A stretch of DNA of 64,000 nucleotides from Sphingomonas sp. AP4-R1 (GCF_013113735.1 NZ_CP053346.1:2370001-2434000); one strand, 5' to 3'; positions 38,007 through 46,924 are shown, counted from the first letter of the stretch. The notes: generated from the letters alone by a model not told the origin. Numbers and translations: made by a program.

Positions 38007-39320
38007 CTATCCATCATAGGCTATGCGTTCGATTTTTCCGGTGAGCAGCCCGTATGAGAGCGCGCCCATGACGGTCAGGCACGTTACGAACACGAGCGCG
38101 GGAGCAAAGTTCTTCCCGTCCGCCAGATAACCGATGCACAGCGGTACCAGGATGCCCGCGATACCGCCGGCCGTGTTGAAGACGCCTCCTGTAAGACCAA
38201 GCAGGCGTTTGGGCGCGAGCGCGGATACCAGTGACCAGACAATCGAGGCAAAGCCCGTGCCGAAGAAGGCGATTGCCATGAACAGAATGACCAAGCGGGA
38301 ATCTTCGACGAAATTGGCACCAATGATGGTCGTCGAAAGGATCATGCCGCCGACGATCGGAGTTTTTCGCGCAACGCCTATGCTGAAGCCGCGGCGCAGC
38401 AGGAAGTCCGAAAAAAAGCCGCCACAAAGGACTCCGACGAAACCGCACAGGAACGGGACGGATGCCGCGAACCCGGCGTTGATGAAGCTCATGCCGCGAT
38501 AGTCGACCAGATAGGTCGGAAACCAGGTCAAGAAGAACATCGTCGTACCGCCGAGGCCGATTTGCCCGAGGTAAAGGCCCCACAACTTCCTGCGAGAGAG
38601 CAGGAAGCCGAGATGGCGCCATCGGAAGCCGAGCCTGTCGCCGTCCACCCGCTCAAGTTGCTCTGAGAGATCCGGAATGCCGCCGCCGTTGCGGATCAGG
38701 TCGAGTTCGGCCTGGTTGATCCGAGGGGCGTCGCGAGGCTCGCGATACAGCAGGAACCAAGCAACCGCCCATGCCATGCCGAGCATGCCGGTAAACAGGA
38801 ACACCGACTGCCATCCGAACCGGACAAGCATCCATGTGAGCAGGGGATTGAGGAACGCGATGCCGACGAATTGCGCTGAGCCGAAGATGCCGACGGCGGC
38901 GCCTTTTTCCCGTTCGGGGAACCATGTCGTCACGACGCGACTGTTGATCGGATAGCTTGGCGCTTCCAGCGCTCCGACCAGGAAGCGCAGCACGATCAGC
39001 GCCGCGAAACTGGTCGTCAGTCCAAGACACAAGGTTGCACAAGACCAGGTAAAGATCAGCACTGCCGCCAGAAGCCGCGGCCGCACCTTGTCAGCCAGCC
39101 ATCCGCCCGCAATTTGGCAGACCGCATACGCCCAACCCCATGAACTGAAGATCCACCCCATCATGTGCGGGGTGAGATGAAAATCATCCCGCATCCGCGG
39201 GGCTGCGATCGAGATGTTGGTCCGGTCGAGGTAATTGACGAGGACCGTCACGAACAGCAGTCCCATCACGCCGAAGCGCCGTCGCGTTGCCGTCATGCCG
39301 TGCACCGTTCCGGTTGCCAT
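38007..39320 (-). CDS. MFS transporter, ACS (anion:cation symporter) family
   Basis: Twelve-helix carrier of the group that takes up hexuronates, galactonate or glucarate. The start at ATG 39320 has GGAG 8 nt upstream; an ATG at 39356 is also possible. Signatures: FVTVLVNYLDRTNISIAAP in helix 1, GGWLADKVRPR in loop 2-3, FLVGALEAPSYPINSRVVTTWFPERE. It directly follows the enolase-superfamily dehydratase gene, so a sugar acid is the likely substrate. It is the last gene of the gntR-TonB receptor-dehydratase-transporter series on this strand. Confidence 0.9.
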   Translation of the reverse strand: MATGTVHGMTATRRRFGVMGLLFVTVLVNYLDRTNISIAAPRMRDDFHLTPHMMGWIFSSWGWAYAVCQIAGGWLADKVRPRLLAAVLIFTWSCATLCLGLTTSFAALIVLRFLVGALEAPSYPINSRVVTTWFPEREKGAAVGIFGSAQFVGIAFLNPLLTWMLVRFGWQSVFLFTGMLGMAWAVAWFLLYREPRDAPRINQAELDLIRNGGGIPDLSEQLERVDGDRLGFRWRHLGFLLSRRKLWGLYLGQIGLGGTTMFFLTWFPTYLVDYRGMSFINAGFAASVPFLCGFVGVLCGGFFSDFLLRRGFSIGVARKTPIVGGMILSTTIIGANFVEDSRLVILFMAIAFFGTGFASIVWSLVSALAPKRLLGLTGGVFNTAGGIAGILVPLCIGYLADGKNFAPALVFVTCLTVMGALSYGLLTGKIERIAYDG

Positions 39321-39360
39321 CCCGCCGTCTCCGCAGTCAGTTTTTCGGGGGCGCATGGCA

Positions 39361-40515
39361 TCACCAATTGGTCACCGATCCGTCGCGTCGCTGGAGATGC
39401 GGCGCTTCCCAGAAACGGAATTCGGCACGCTCGACCAGATCCTCGTTCACCTCGACACCGAGCCCGGGTCCGTCCGGCACTCGGTAGATCGCGCCGTCCA
39501 GCTTCGGTTGGATCGGGAAGATGGCGTCGTCATCGAAGCCCAGATGGGTTTCGGCGGGGCTGGCACGGGTTTCGAGCCAAGCGAAATTTGGGACCGCCGC
39601 CGCGAAATGTATCGATGCCGCGGTACAGATCGGGCCGAGCGGATTGTGCGGCATCATGTCGACATAATGCGCTTCACTCCAACCGGCGATCTTCATGGCC
39701 TCGGTCAGCCCCCCCGCGAGGCATACGTCGACCCGGTTGAACTGGTGGATATCCTGCTCGACGAACGGCACGGCGTCCCATTTCGAGGTAAATTCCTCAC
39801 CGATTGCAAAGGGAATGTCGGTCAGCCGGCGCAGCGCCGCATAGGCTGAGGGTGTCTCGGCACGGATCGGCTCTTCGAGGAAGTCCAGCGTGCCTGAGGA
39901 CATTTTCTGACAAAAGCTGGCCGCTTCGGCGACCGTCAGCCGGTGATGGTAATCGATGCCCAGAACGACATCGGGACCCAGTGCTTCGCGCGCGGCCACG
40001 CACCAGCGCGCGGTCTCGGCGATATGTTCGCGCGGTTCATAGACGGATTTCTCTTCGGCGCCCGACGGTGAGAGGCGAAGTGCCGTCCAGCCATGCTCCA
40101 CAAGCATGCGGGCCTGCTCGATCATCGCTTCGCCAGGTGCGGCAGACGTGCTGGCGAAAGTCGGGACGACGTCTCGCTGCCTGCCGCCCAGGAGTTCGTA
40201 TACCGGAAGTCCCAGAGCCTTGCCCTTGAGATCGTAGAGCGCAATGTCGACGGCGGCCACAGCGGCCTGAAGAACCCGCCCGCCCTCATAATATTGGCTG
40301 CGATAAAGCTCCTGCCAGATCCTGCCGATCCGGAACGGATCCTGCCCGACCAGGAATTGCTCGAAATGACGGAGGGTCGCGCTGACCGCCAGTTCACGCC
40401 CTGACAGGCCGCTCTCGCCCCAGCCGAAGACGCCCTGATCGGTCTCTATTTTCAGCAGCAGCTGATTGCGGATACCGACCTTGACGGGAAACGTCTTCAA
40501 GCCCGTTATTTTCAC
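39361..40515 (-). CDS. Enolase-superfamily sugar-acid dehydratase (galactonate dehydratase-like)
   Basis: Mandelate racemase/muconate lactonising family protein of 384 residues. N-terminal capping domain (KITGLKTFPVKVGIRNQLLLKIETDQGVFGWGE), then the barrel with the metal/base region LGIDYHHRLTVAEA (Asp plus His), Glu in DFLEEPIRAE, Glu in AIGEEF, and the His of MMPHNPLGPICTAA. This pattern suits the D-galactonate dehydratase group, but related mannonate or gluconate dehydratases cannot be separated by eye. GGAAGGAG lies 8 nt before the ATG. Confidence 0.88.
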   Translation of the reverse strand: MKITGLKTFPVKVGIRNQLLLKIETDQGVFGWGESGLSGRELAVSATLRHFEQFLVGQDPFRIGRIWQELYRSQYYEGGRVLQAAVAAVDIALYDLKGKALGLPVYELLGGRQRDVVPTFASTSAAPGEAMIEQARMLVEHGWTALRLSPSGAEEKSVYEPREHIAETARWCVAAREALGPDVVLGIDYHHRLTVAEAASFCQKMSSGTLDFLEEPIRAETPSAYAALRRLTDIPFAIGEEFTSKWDAVPFVEQDIHQFNRVDVCLAGGLTEAMKIAGWSEAHYVDMMPHNPLGPICTAASIHFAAAVPNFAWLETRASPAETHLGFDDDAIFPIQPKLDGAIYRVPDGPGLGVEVNEDLVERAEFRFWEAPHLQRRDGSVTNW

Positions 40516-40540
40516 GAAAGCTCCTTCCGCTTAATATGCT

Positions 40541-40572
40541 GAGGGGGCGTCGATATGCTCGATCGCCCCCTC
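40541..40572 (-). promoter_or_regulatory. Intercistronic GC-rich hairpin without U-run
   Basis: Arms GAGGGGGCG and CGCCCCCTC (9 bp, perfect) flank a 14-nt loop. It sits 10 nt beyond the TonB receptor stop and 25 nt before the dehydratase ATG, in the same position as the hairpin at 23282-23316. A likely role is to stabilise or partly attenuate the polycistronic transcript. Confidence 0.6.
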
Positions 40573-40582
40573 GTTCATTCGA

Positions 40583-43267
40583 TCAGAACTTGTAGCTACC
40601 CGTCAGGAAGAAGGCCCGAGGAGGCGACGGAATAACGGCGATCAGCTGGTTCGGATTGGCGGCAACGTCCGCCTTGGTGAGGTTCTGGCGATTGAGCGCC
40701 TCTGTAAAGCCGCCCCCCTTCGCCCACGACAGGATGCCATAGTTGTTGAAGACATTGTTCACATTGAACTGAATGTTGAACCGAGATGTCACATCGTACG
40801 AAATGCCAGCATCGACCGTGCTGAAGCCCGGCAGATAAAAGGCATTGTTACGATTGGCCGCGCGCTTGCCAAGGTAGCTGTATGTGGCGAAGAGCGATAG
40901 ACCTTCCTTTGGCGTGTAGGTCGCTGTCGAACGAACGATGATCTTTGGATTGTTGTCCGCGTCGCCTTTGGGCGTCATCGTCAGAACATCGTCAAACCGC
41001 GATGCTGTTGGGCCGGCGCTATAGGCACCAAAACCCGATGCCTTGGGGTTCTGCAACGTGACCGCGGCATAGAGATTCAGCTGTCGTGTCAGATCGACAT
41101 TGCCTTGGAACTCGACGCCATACGTCTCGATCTGCCCATAAACCGGCGGCGGCGTATACTGGATATTGTTCTCATCGGTCAGCAGCGTGACGTCGAACAC
41201 CTTTGTCAGTTTGCTGTAGAACGGATAGGCTTGGAGGCTGAGGCCGCGCCGCTGATACTTGATCCCGATCTCGGCCTGCTGGATGCGCTGCGAGACGGGA
41301 AACACGGTGTTCACGGCCGCAATGGTGTTTATGTTGGAGATCAGGCGGAAGTCTGGCGCCTTCTTGCCATCCGTGTAGCGGACGTAGGTCTGGAACTCAT
41401 TCGTCCATTGATAGGTGGCCGCCGCAGAGAAGTTGACATAGCCGAAGTTGCGTTTTGCCCGGACCGGGAAATAGCTGTACGTCGCGTTATCGTAGAGCGT
41501 GAGTGGATTGCCGTCCACGCCACCATCGGTCAGCCGGTTGCCGGTGTAAGGGCGGGCTACTGTGTTGGTGACGTCATAATCAAGGAGTTCGCCACGGACG
41601 CCCACGTCGATGCTGAGCTTGTCGGTCACCTGCCAGGTATCGCCCGCGAAGCCTGCGAAGTTGTTCTGGGTGCCGCGGAAGCCCTGGCCGAAATTCAGGC
41701 CGAGATGATTGCCGAAGCCGGACGGGTCGGTGACCTGGTAGACCGTGCCGCCGGGCGTGGTCAGCGTCACGTCGAGCATCTGTGGCTTGTTCGTCAGTTG
41801 CGCGAAACCCACGCCGCCATCGAGAACCTGCCGGTTGAGGCGCCCGAGGAAGATGTAGGTACCAACCGTCACCTTGTGGTTTCCGATCGACCCCGACAGG
41901 GTGAACTGGTCTTGAAACTCGGTGGCGCGATATTTCTGAGCGAATGCAGACTCGTTGATGACGCCGTTGGCGAGAATCTGCTGGTTCGGCAGATTGTTGC
42001 TCAGCACGCTGTAGCTGGATCCGTTGGTCGACACTCTCGCAAGCGTCGCGCCCGAGTCTCGATCGCGATAGGTCAACACGCCGCTCAATCCGTTCACGCC
42101 GAGATAGCGGTTACCCGTGGGGTCCGTGAGCGGGACGGCAAAGGTATTGGCGCCCGTGGCCCAGTCCGACGTGTTGTGTGAGAAACGCGCATTGTTGGCG
42201 ATGTGCCAGTCGTCGTTAATGTCGTGGGTCCAGGAAAGTCCGATCGACTGGGCTCGAGTATGGACCAGGTCTGCAGCATCGTAGGATTCCTGCCCTCCGG
42301 TGCCGTTCGCGTAGGCATGTTTGGAGCGCGCAGGCAGGACGGACGAATAGTTATTGAAGGGCGCCGCGATCTTCGGATCCGCATAGTTGAACGCGGGCAG
42401 GAACTCGGGAAAGCTGATATGATCGTCGAGGAATTTGCCCGAAAGCGTCAGCGTGCCGTTGCCATAGTCCCATTTGAGATTGCCACGGATCTGGCCGCCA
42501 TAATTGAATGCATAGCCGGCGTCGCGAGCTCCGTCGCTGTGCCGATAGAAGCCGCCGACGGCATAGGAGAGGTTCGTGCCTCCGATCCGGCCGCCGGTAT
42601 AGGCGTCCGCACGATAATATGGGTTACGGCCATCCCCTTCCAAGCCGACCTTGGCAGATATCTCGGTGCCCGGTCGATGGTCTCCGTCGCGCGACTTGTA
42701 GTTGAACACGCCGCCCGGGGCGTTAGGGCCAACGATCGCGGCCGTGCCGCCGCGCAGCGCCTCGAGACGGTCAAGATACAGGTCTGTTCGCGTGAAATAA
42801 TCAGGGCCGAAGTTGCTGGCGAGCATTCCTTCGACCGGAAGGCCATCTTCCTGAAGTGACACGTAAAAATAGCCACCCGATGCATCGAGTGAGTTGGCGG
42901 ATACGCCGCGCGAATAGACAACCGCGCGAGCTTCGCCGAACGCCGAGTTCACGAACACGCCTGGAACGTTCTTAAGCAGTTCGGCCGCGCTCAGCGGGCT
43001 CTGTTGGCGGATCTTGGTGTTGTCCACAGCCGTGATCGAGATCGGCGCGCGTTCGATGGTCGTGGCGCTCAGCGAGCCGGTGACGACAATATCCGCGGCT
43101 TGTGAAATTTCACTGCTCGAATCGCTGGAAGCGGATGTCTGCGGCGAGTCGGCATTTTGCGAAGATGAAACGGATAATGCCGGGGAATCCGCCGTCCTGG
43201 CATAAGATGCACTGGAAATGACAGCAGCAAATAAGCTAATTGAAGATAGATAATATGCTTTGTGCAA
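40583..43267 (-). CDS. TonB-dependent receptor (sugar-acid cluster)
   Basis: Outer-membrane receptor of 894 residues. The start is a TTG at 43267 with GGGGAGG 5 nt upstream and a signal peptide ending near SYARTADS. The plug contains DIVVTGSLSATTIERAPISITAVD, LLKNVPGVFVNSAFGEARAVVYSRG and LEALRGGTAAIVGPNAPGGVFNYKS; the barrel ends with PRAFFLTGSYKF. It is followed by the dehydratase and ACS transporter genes and preceded by a GntR gene, so it probably brings a sugar-acid-containing compound across the outer membrane. An inverted repeat lies just upstream. Confidence 0.93.
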   Translation of the reverse strand: MHKAYYLSSISLFAAVISSASYARTADSPALSVSSSQNADSPQTSASSDSSSEISQAADIVVTGSLSATTIERAPISITAVDNTKIRQQSPLSAAELLKNVPGVFVNSAFGEARAVVYSRGVSANSLDASGGYFYVSLQEDGLPVEGMLASNFGPDYFTRTDLYLDRLEALRGGTAAIVGPNAPGGVFNYKSRDGDHRPGTEISAKVGLEGDGRNPYYRADAYTGGRIGGTNLSYAVGGFYRHSDGARDAGYAFNYGGQIRGNLKWDYGNGTLTLSGKFLDDHISFPEFLPAFNYADPKIAAPFNNYSSVLPARSKHAYANGTGGQESYDAADLVHTRAQSIGLSWTHDINDDWHIANNARFSHNTSDWATGANTFAVPLTDPTGNRYLGVNGLSGVLTYRDRDSGATLARVSTNGSSYSVLSNNLPNQQILANGVINESAFAQKYRATEFQDQFTLSGSIGNHKVTVGTYIFLGRLNRQVLDGGVGFAQLTNKPQMLDVTLTTPGGTVYQVTDPSGFGNHLGLNFGQGFRGTQNNFAGFAGDTWQVTDKLSIDVGVRGELLDYDVTNTVARPYTGNRLTDGGVDGNPLTLYDNATYSYFPVRAKRNFGYVNFSAAATYQWTNEFQTYVRYTDGKKAPDFRLISNINTIAAVNTVFPVSQRIQQAEIGIKYQRRGLSLQAYPFYSKLTKVFDVTLLTDENNIQYTPPPVYGQIETYGVEFQGNVDLTRQLNLYAAVTLQNPKASGFGAYSAGPTASRFDDVLTMTPKGDADNNPKIIVRSTATYTPKEGLSLFATYSYLGKRAANRNNAFYLPGFSTVDAGISYDVTSRFNIQFNVNNVFNNYGILSWAKGGGFTEALNRQNLTKADVAANPNQLIAVIPSPPRAFFLTGSYKF

Positions 43268-43286
43268 TTTAACCTCCCCTTGATTT

Positions 43287-43313
43287 ATTCAAATTGCTTG
43301 CAGGAATTTGAAT
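43287..43313. promoter_or_regulatory. Perfect 9-9-9 inverted repeat in TonB receptor leader
   Basis: ATTCAAATT and AATTTGAAT are perfect 9-bp arms around a 9-nt spacer, 20 nt upstream of the TTG start. A -10-like TATAAT on the minus strand at 43324-43329 would place the transcript start near 43317, so the repeat would lie at the 5' end of the message: either an operator at +1 or a leader hairpin. Confidence 0.5.
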
Positions 43314-43323
43314 TCTTGCTTCC

Positions 43324-43329
43324 ATTATA
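43324..43329 (-). promoter_or_regulatory. Candidate -10 box for TonB receptor gene
   Basis: The minus strand reads TATAAT about 57 nt upstream of the TTG start. No good -35 hexamer is seen at 16-18 nt, so activator dependence or a chance match remain possible. Confidence 0.35.
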
Positions 43330-43481
43330 CTTGGAATGACAAGATATTGACGATTGAAGACTCGCGAGTGTTGTTCGCCGTCCTCTGCCGTCCCATTAGA
43401 GGAATGCAAAATGGGCTGCAACAGAAATTTCAGATGGGGGCGGGCGCGGCTGGTCCCGAGGGGCTTGGCGAAGCCCGCAGC

Positions 43482-44144
43482 CTAGCGAGCCGCCCTGGGG
43501 CGGGGGGAGAGCTTGGCGAGTACGCCGTAAACCTCGGAGAGCATCGAGCGTACGATTTGCTCAGCCTCGATGGGGTCTCCGTTGAGAACAGTGTTCACCA
43601 GCGTCAGGTGCATCGCGATCGTTTCGTCCAGGCTTTCGCGTGATCCCAGGCGCGAATGAAACAGCCAGCCGGACCGGCGATATAACGTTTGCAGCGGCAT
43701 GAGCGTGTTTCCCAGCAGCGGCTCGTCGGACGCCTTGAGTACCAGCGCGTTAATATCTCGATCGACCACATTGAATTCGGCAAGCGACATGGTGCCTGAG
43801 CCTTGTGCAAGCATTGCAGCAGTCTGCGCCAACGCCTCGCGGCAACCGGTGTCGGCGCGTTGCGCAGCGAGCTTGGCCGCGAGCGCCTCCATCTCGATGC
43901 GAACCGGAAGGAGGAGGCGCTCTTCCTCAAGGTCGAGCGGTGCGATCCGCAGACCTGCGCGCGGCAAAACCTGTATGAGTCGAGCGACGGCCAAACGCTT
44001 GACCGCGTCGTGAACCGGAGTTCGCCGAAAACCGGATACTTCCTCCAATTCACTCAGTTTTGTTCGTTCGCCAGGGGCTAGGTCGGATGTGACGATCAGC
44101 ATCTCCAGCTTATCATAGGCTTGTTCAGAGAGGCTTGCCTGCAC
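43482..44144 (-). CDS. GntR family regulator (FadR/FCD type) upstream of TonB receptor
   Basis: Regulator of 220 residues, start GTG at 44144. A winged helix-turn-helix occupies about 5-70 (EQAYDKLEMLIVTSDLAPGERTKLSELEEVSGFRRTPVHDAVKRLAVARLIQVLPRAGLRI), followed by an all-helical FCD ligand domain with RIEMEALAAKLAAQ and metal-site-type His residues in the last helices (MHLTLVNTVLNGD). Its orientation ahead of the TonB receptor, dehydratase and transporter genes suggests control of that sugar-acid set. Confidence 0.9.
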   Translation of the reverse strand: MQASLSEQAYDKLEMLIVTSDLAPGERTKLSELEEVSGFRRTPVHDAVKRLAVARLIQVLPRAGLRIAPLDLEEERLLLPVRIEMEALAAKLAAQRADTGCREALAQTAAMLAQGSGTMSLAEFNVVDRDINALVLKASDEPLLGNTLMPLQTLYRRSGWLFHSRLGSRESLDETIAMHLTLVNTVLNGDPIEAEQIVRSMLSEVYGVLAKLSPRPRAAR

Positions 44145-44172
44145 GTGTGTACCCTAGTGAATTTGCTGTCCG

Positions 44173-44210
44173 CGGGATGGGGAGATCGTTGCGCGTCGAT
44201 CCCCATCCCG
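44173..44210. repeat. 11-bp inverted repeat upstream of gntR
   Basis: CGGGATGGGGA and TCCCCATCCCG are perfect arms with a 16-nt loop, 29 nt upstream of the GTG start of the minus-strand gntR gene. It may be an operator or a leader hairpin. The remaining sequence to 44452 shows no recognisable gene. Confidence 0.5.
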
Positions 44211-44452
44211 TCATAGGTATCGATGTTGGTCCTGGACAATCCATTTCGCCATACACGAAGGCTCGGGCATATCTCCGGCGATGATCCCTGTTGACACCCG
44301 CGCGCCGTGTCCAAGGAATATGCTCAAAACGCCTGGATGATTCGGGTGCTGCCTCTGTGATGGTCGCAACATATCTGAGCATATAAGGGCCGGACTTTGC
44401 CTGACGATTCCCGCCCCACGCCAGGAATAGTGAAGGCCTACGCCACACTGTC

Positions 44453-44480
44453 TTGTTGCACATATCGTATAACGTATACT
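44453..44480 (+). promoter_or_regulatory. Candidate sigma70-type promoter for second gntR
   Basis: TTGTTG (44453-44458) and TATACT (44475-44480) are separated by 16 nt. Transcription would begin near 44487, leaving only about 10 nt before the GTG at 44497, which supports the ATG at 44545 as start. The -10 overlaps a GTATAAC-GTATAC repeat that could be an autoregulatory GntR site. Confidence 0.45.
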
Positions 44481-44544
44481 AAAGACCCGGACCTCTGTGG
44501 TGTCCGAGGTGGATGTCGCTAGACAGGCAGGCAAAGTGTTTGTG

Positions 44545-45219
44545 ATGGCGCTCGTTATCAGGAACCTTTCCAGCCAAATTGTCGAGCTCGTTCGCGATCG
44601 CATTCTGTCTGGAAGCGTGGCTGGTGACGGGCCGATCCGCCAGGACGCACTCGCTGCTGAGCTAGGCGTGAGCAAAATTCCCCTACGCGAAGCGCTCGGC
44701 CGCCTTGAACAGGAAGGTCTGGTCCGTTCAGAAACCAATCGCGGGTTTTTCGTCCGAACGTTGAATGCCGAGGAGGTGGAAGAGGCTTATGAGGCACGCC
44801 TCGCCCTCGAGCCAGATGTTGTGGGAATTGCTGCTTTGAGAGCGACTGACGGTGAGCAGCGGCTTGCGATCGCAACCTGCGATGCGCTTAATCAAACGAC
44901 TGAGATGGGCGTCGGGGTTAGCGCCTTCAATCGCTCGTTTCATCTTGCCCTCATCCGCCCGAGCCGACAGTCGATCAGGATCAGCATTCTCGAGAGGCTC
45001 CACGTTTTGTCCGAGGTCTATATGCGCAAGCATCTCGAGCCCCTCCGCCGAGACGGGCGGGCGAATGAAGAACACCATTCGCTGCTGCAAGCCTGGCTCG
45101 CGCGCGATCAGGTCAAGACCGCAGACCTGATGCATGCTCATATCAACCAGACGCTTCTTGACTTCCGTCAGCAGTTGTCCCGCCATGCCGGCAAAACGAA
45201 GAGCATGGGAATGCCATAG
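44545..45219 (+). CDS. GntR family regulator (FadR/FCD type), second copy
   Basis: About 224 residues from ATG 44545; a GTG at 44497 would add 16. The helix-turn-helix is LSSQIVELVRDRILSGSVAGDGPIRQDALAAELGVSKIPLREALGRLEQEGLVRSETNRGFFV, and the FCD domain follows with YEARLALEPDVVGIAA, FHLALIRPS and EEHHSLLQAWLARD, the last holding conserved His residues. It is divergent from the other GntR gene at 43482 and convergent with the first carboxylesterase. Which operon it controls is not evident. Confidence 0.9.
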   Translation: MALVIRNLSSQIVELVRDRILSGSVAGDGPIRQDALAAELGVSKIPLREALGRLEQEGLVRSETNRGFFVRTLNAEEVEEAYEARLALEPDVVGIAALRATDGEQRLAIATCDALNQTTEMGVGVSAFNRSFHLALIRPSRQSIRISILERLHVLSEVYMRKHLEPLRRDGRANEEHHSLLQAWLARDQVKTADLMHAHINQTLLDFRQQLSRHAGKTKSMGMP

Positions 45220-45281
45220 GGCCGGATGCCGTTAGTCTGCACGCAGACGGGGCGAGCCTGTAAACGGCAAGCGAACGTCGC

Positions 45282-45309
45282 GTCCCCGATATATGGTCCC
45301 CGATATATG
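45282..45309. repeat. Tandem 14-bp repeat
   Basis: GTCCCCGATATATG occurs twice head to tail between the convergent gntR and carboxylesterase genes. The exact identity suggests recent slippage or a paired protein site. Confidence 0.6.
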
Positions 45310-45310
45310 T

Positions 45311-45329
45311 CGGTCCGATCGTCGGACCG
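45311..45329. repeat. Short perfect stem-loop next to tandem repeat
   Basis: CGGTCCGA and TCGGACCG flank a 3-nt TCG loop. It follows the tandem repeat by one base. No T-run is present, so it is not a standard intrinsic terminator, though it lies between convergent genes. Confidence 0.55.
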
Positions 45330-45489
45330 CACCTGTATCCAGCAGGTCTTACCAAGAGAAATGCGCTTGCACTCAGGATACGATCGTGAAGCCAGACCCT
45401 GACCTGATCGGCAGGATTTTCGCGCTGGTTGTCCCGCCTGCCGCCGCTTTCCGGAGAGGACTGTCAGCCGGCAAAGCGAGGCGGTCGCG

Positions 45490-46884
45490 TCAGCTGTCGT
45501 CGTCTTCGACCAGAAGCGTCGCGCTGCCTTCGGCATTCAGGTCCAGCATGTGTTTGCGATCGCGGGAATAGGGCTGCCAGATCGGCAGACCAGAACCGTT
45601 TGGATCACCCGTGCGGACGAAGTTGACCATATACCGACTCGCGACCTTGGCCGCTGCGCGGTCCGTCGCTGTCGTTTCCCCGCCATATTTGACTGCGGCG
45701 GTATCGAAGAAGAAGGGGATATCGGTTGCGTGTCTGGCGCCTTTCGTCTCAGGCGTTCGGGCGGATCCGGCGACGTAAGAAAAACGATAATAATAGACCG
45801 GTACGCCTTGGCCGGCGAGCGTGGTGACGGCCTCGCGTGTTCCGGTGACCATCCGTCCCTTCGGGCCGCCCATATCGTCGCTGGTCGCGCCGATCATCGC
45901 CGGAATATGCCTGAAGTGGCCCTCACGATAGGCCTTGAGATTGTCGACGGCCAGGCGACCGTCGATGACCGGCCCCAAGAATGGGCGAGGACCGGGCGCG
46001 CTCATCGTGCTCATATTGAGGCCGTTCATGACGCGATCGGCCGGCAGCGCGCGCAGTCTCGACACTGCGTCGGGCGCATCGCGTGCGATGCCGTTTGCTT
46101 CGGCGAATGTAGCGCCCGCGGTCTCTGCAGCGTTCAGGGTCGCGTCCGCGGGCCGACCGGAAGGCCCGGACAGTATCACCATCCGCTGGAACAGCCCTTG
46201 CGCTATCGGGGAAGTGGCGAGCGCGTGGATGGACATGCCTCCCGCGCTCTCGCCGACGATCGTAACGTTGGCGGGATCTCCGCCGAATGATGCGATGTTC
46301 CGCTTGACCCATTTCAGCGCGGCGAGCTGATCCATATAGCCATAGTTCGCCAGCAGCCCGTCATCATCATTTTCCCGCGTCAGGGCGGGGTGCGCGAAAA
46401 AGCCGAACCGACCGATCCGGTAATTGAAGCTGACGACGACGATTCCTTGCTTGGCCAGCTCTGCACCCGAATAAGTCGGCGGCGAGGCTCCGCCGTTGAC
46501 GAAGCCTCCGCCGTAGATCCAGATCATGACAGGCAGCTTTCCGTCCGATCCCGCCGGCCGCCACACATTTGCGTAAAGGCAATCCTCGGCGGGTGGCATG
46601 CCCAGCGGAGCGGCGTCGCTCGGGACGGGGATCTGCATGCAGTCATTGCCGTAGCCGGTCGCAGCGCGAACTCCGGTCCATGACGCGGGCGGTTCGGGCG
46701 CCCGCCAACGCAGGGATGCAACGGGTGGGGCGGCAAACGGAATGCCTTTGAACATGTTCACTCCGTCCACGGTGGCGCCACTTAGCACCCCGGTCTCGAT
46801 GCGGACCTGCGGGGCATCCGTGGCGGCAACACAAAAGCCCATTGCGACGAGGCAAAGGATCGAAACAGAAAATGCGTTTCTCAT
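45490..46884 (-). CDS. Type-B carboxylesterase, exported, with shortened central region
   Basis: Carboxylesterase/lipase-family protein of 464 residues with a signal peptide (ILCLVAMGFCVAATD). GIPFAAPP, EDCLYANVWRP, IYGGGFVNGG (oxyanion loop), the nucleophile elbow GESAGG and the His region GARHATDIPFFF are present. Between GATSDD, which holds the acid position, and the segment REAVTTLAGQGVPVYYYRFSY, about 35-40 residues usual for close relatives are missing without a frame change. It may still fold, but an inactive product is possible. It faces away from the second esterase gene; the gap between them holds a RhaT remnant. Confidence 0.88.
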   Translation of the reverse strand: MRNAFSVSILCLVAMGFCVAATDAPQVRIETGVLSGATVDGVNMFKGIPFAAPPVASLRWRAPEPPASWTGVRAATGYGNDCMQIPVPSDAAPLGMPPAEDCLYANVWRPAGSDGKLPVMIWIYGGGFVNGGASPPTYSGAELAKQGIVVVSFNYRIGRFGFFAHPALTRENDDDGLLANYGYMDQLAALKWVKRNIASFGGDPANVTIVGESAGGMSIHALATSPIAQGLFQRMVILSGPSGRPADATLNAAETAGATFAEANGIARDAPDAVSRLRALPADRVMNGLNMSTMSAPGPRPFLGPVIDGRLAVDNLKAYREGHFRHIPAMIGATSDDMGGPKGRMVTGTREAVTTLAGQGVPVYYYRFSYVAGSARTPETKGARHATDIPFFFDTAAVKYGGETTATDRAAAKVASRYMVNFVRTGDPNGSGLPIWQPYSRDRKHMLDLNAEGSATLLVEDDDS

Positions 46885-46924
46885 GCCAGTCTTCCTTGGT
46901 GGGAAGGGTGGGGGGGGCGAGGCG

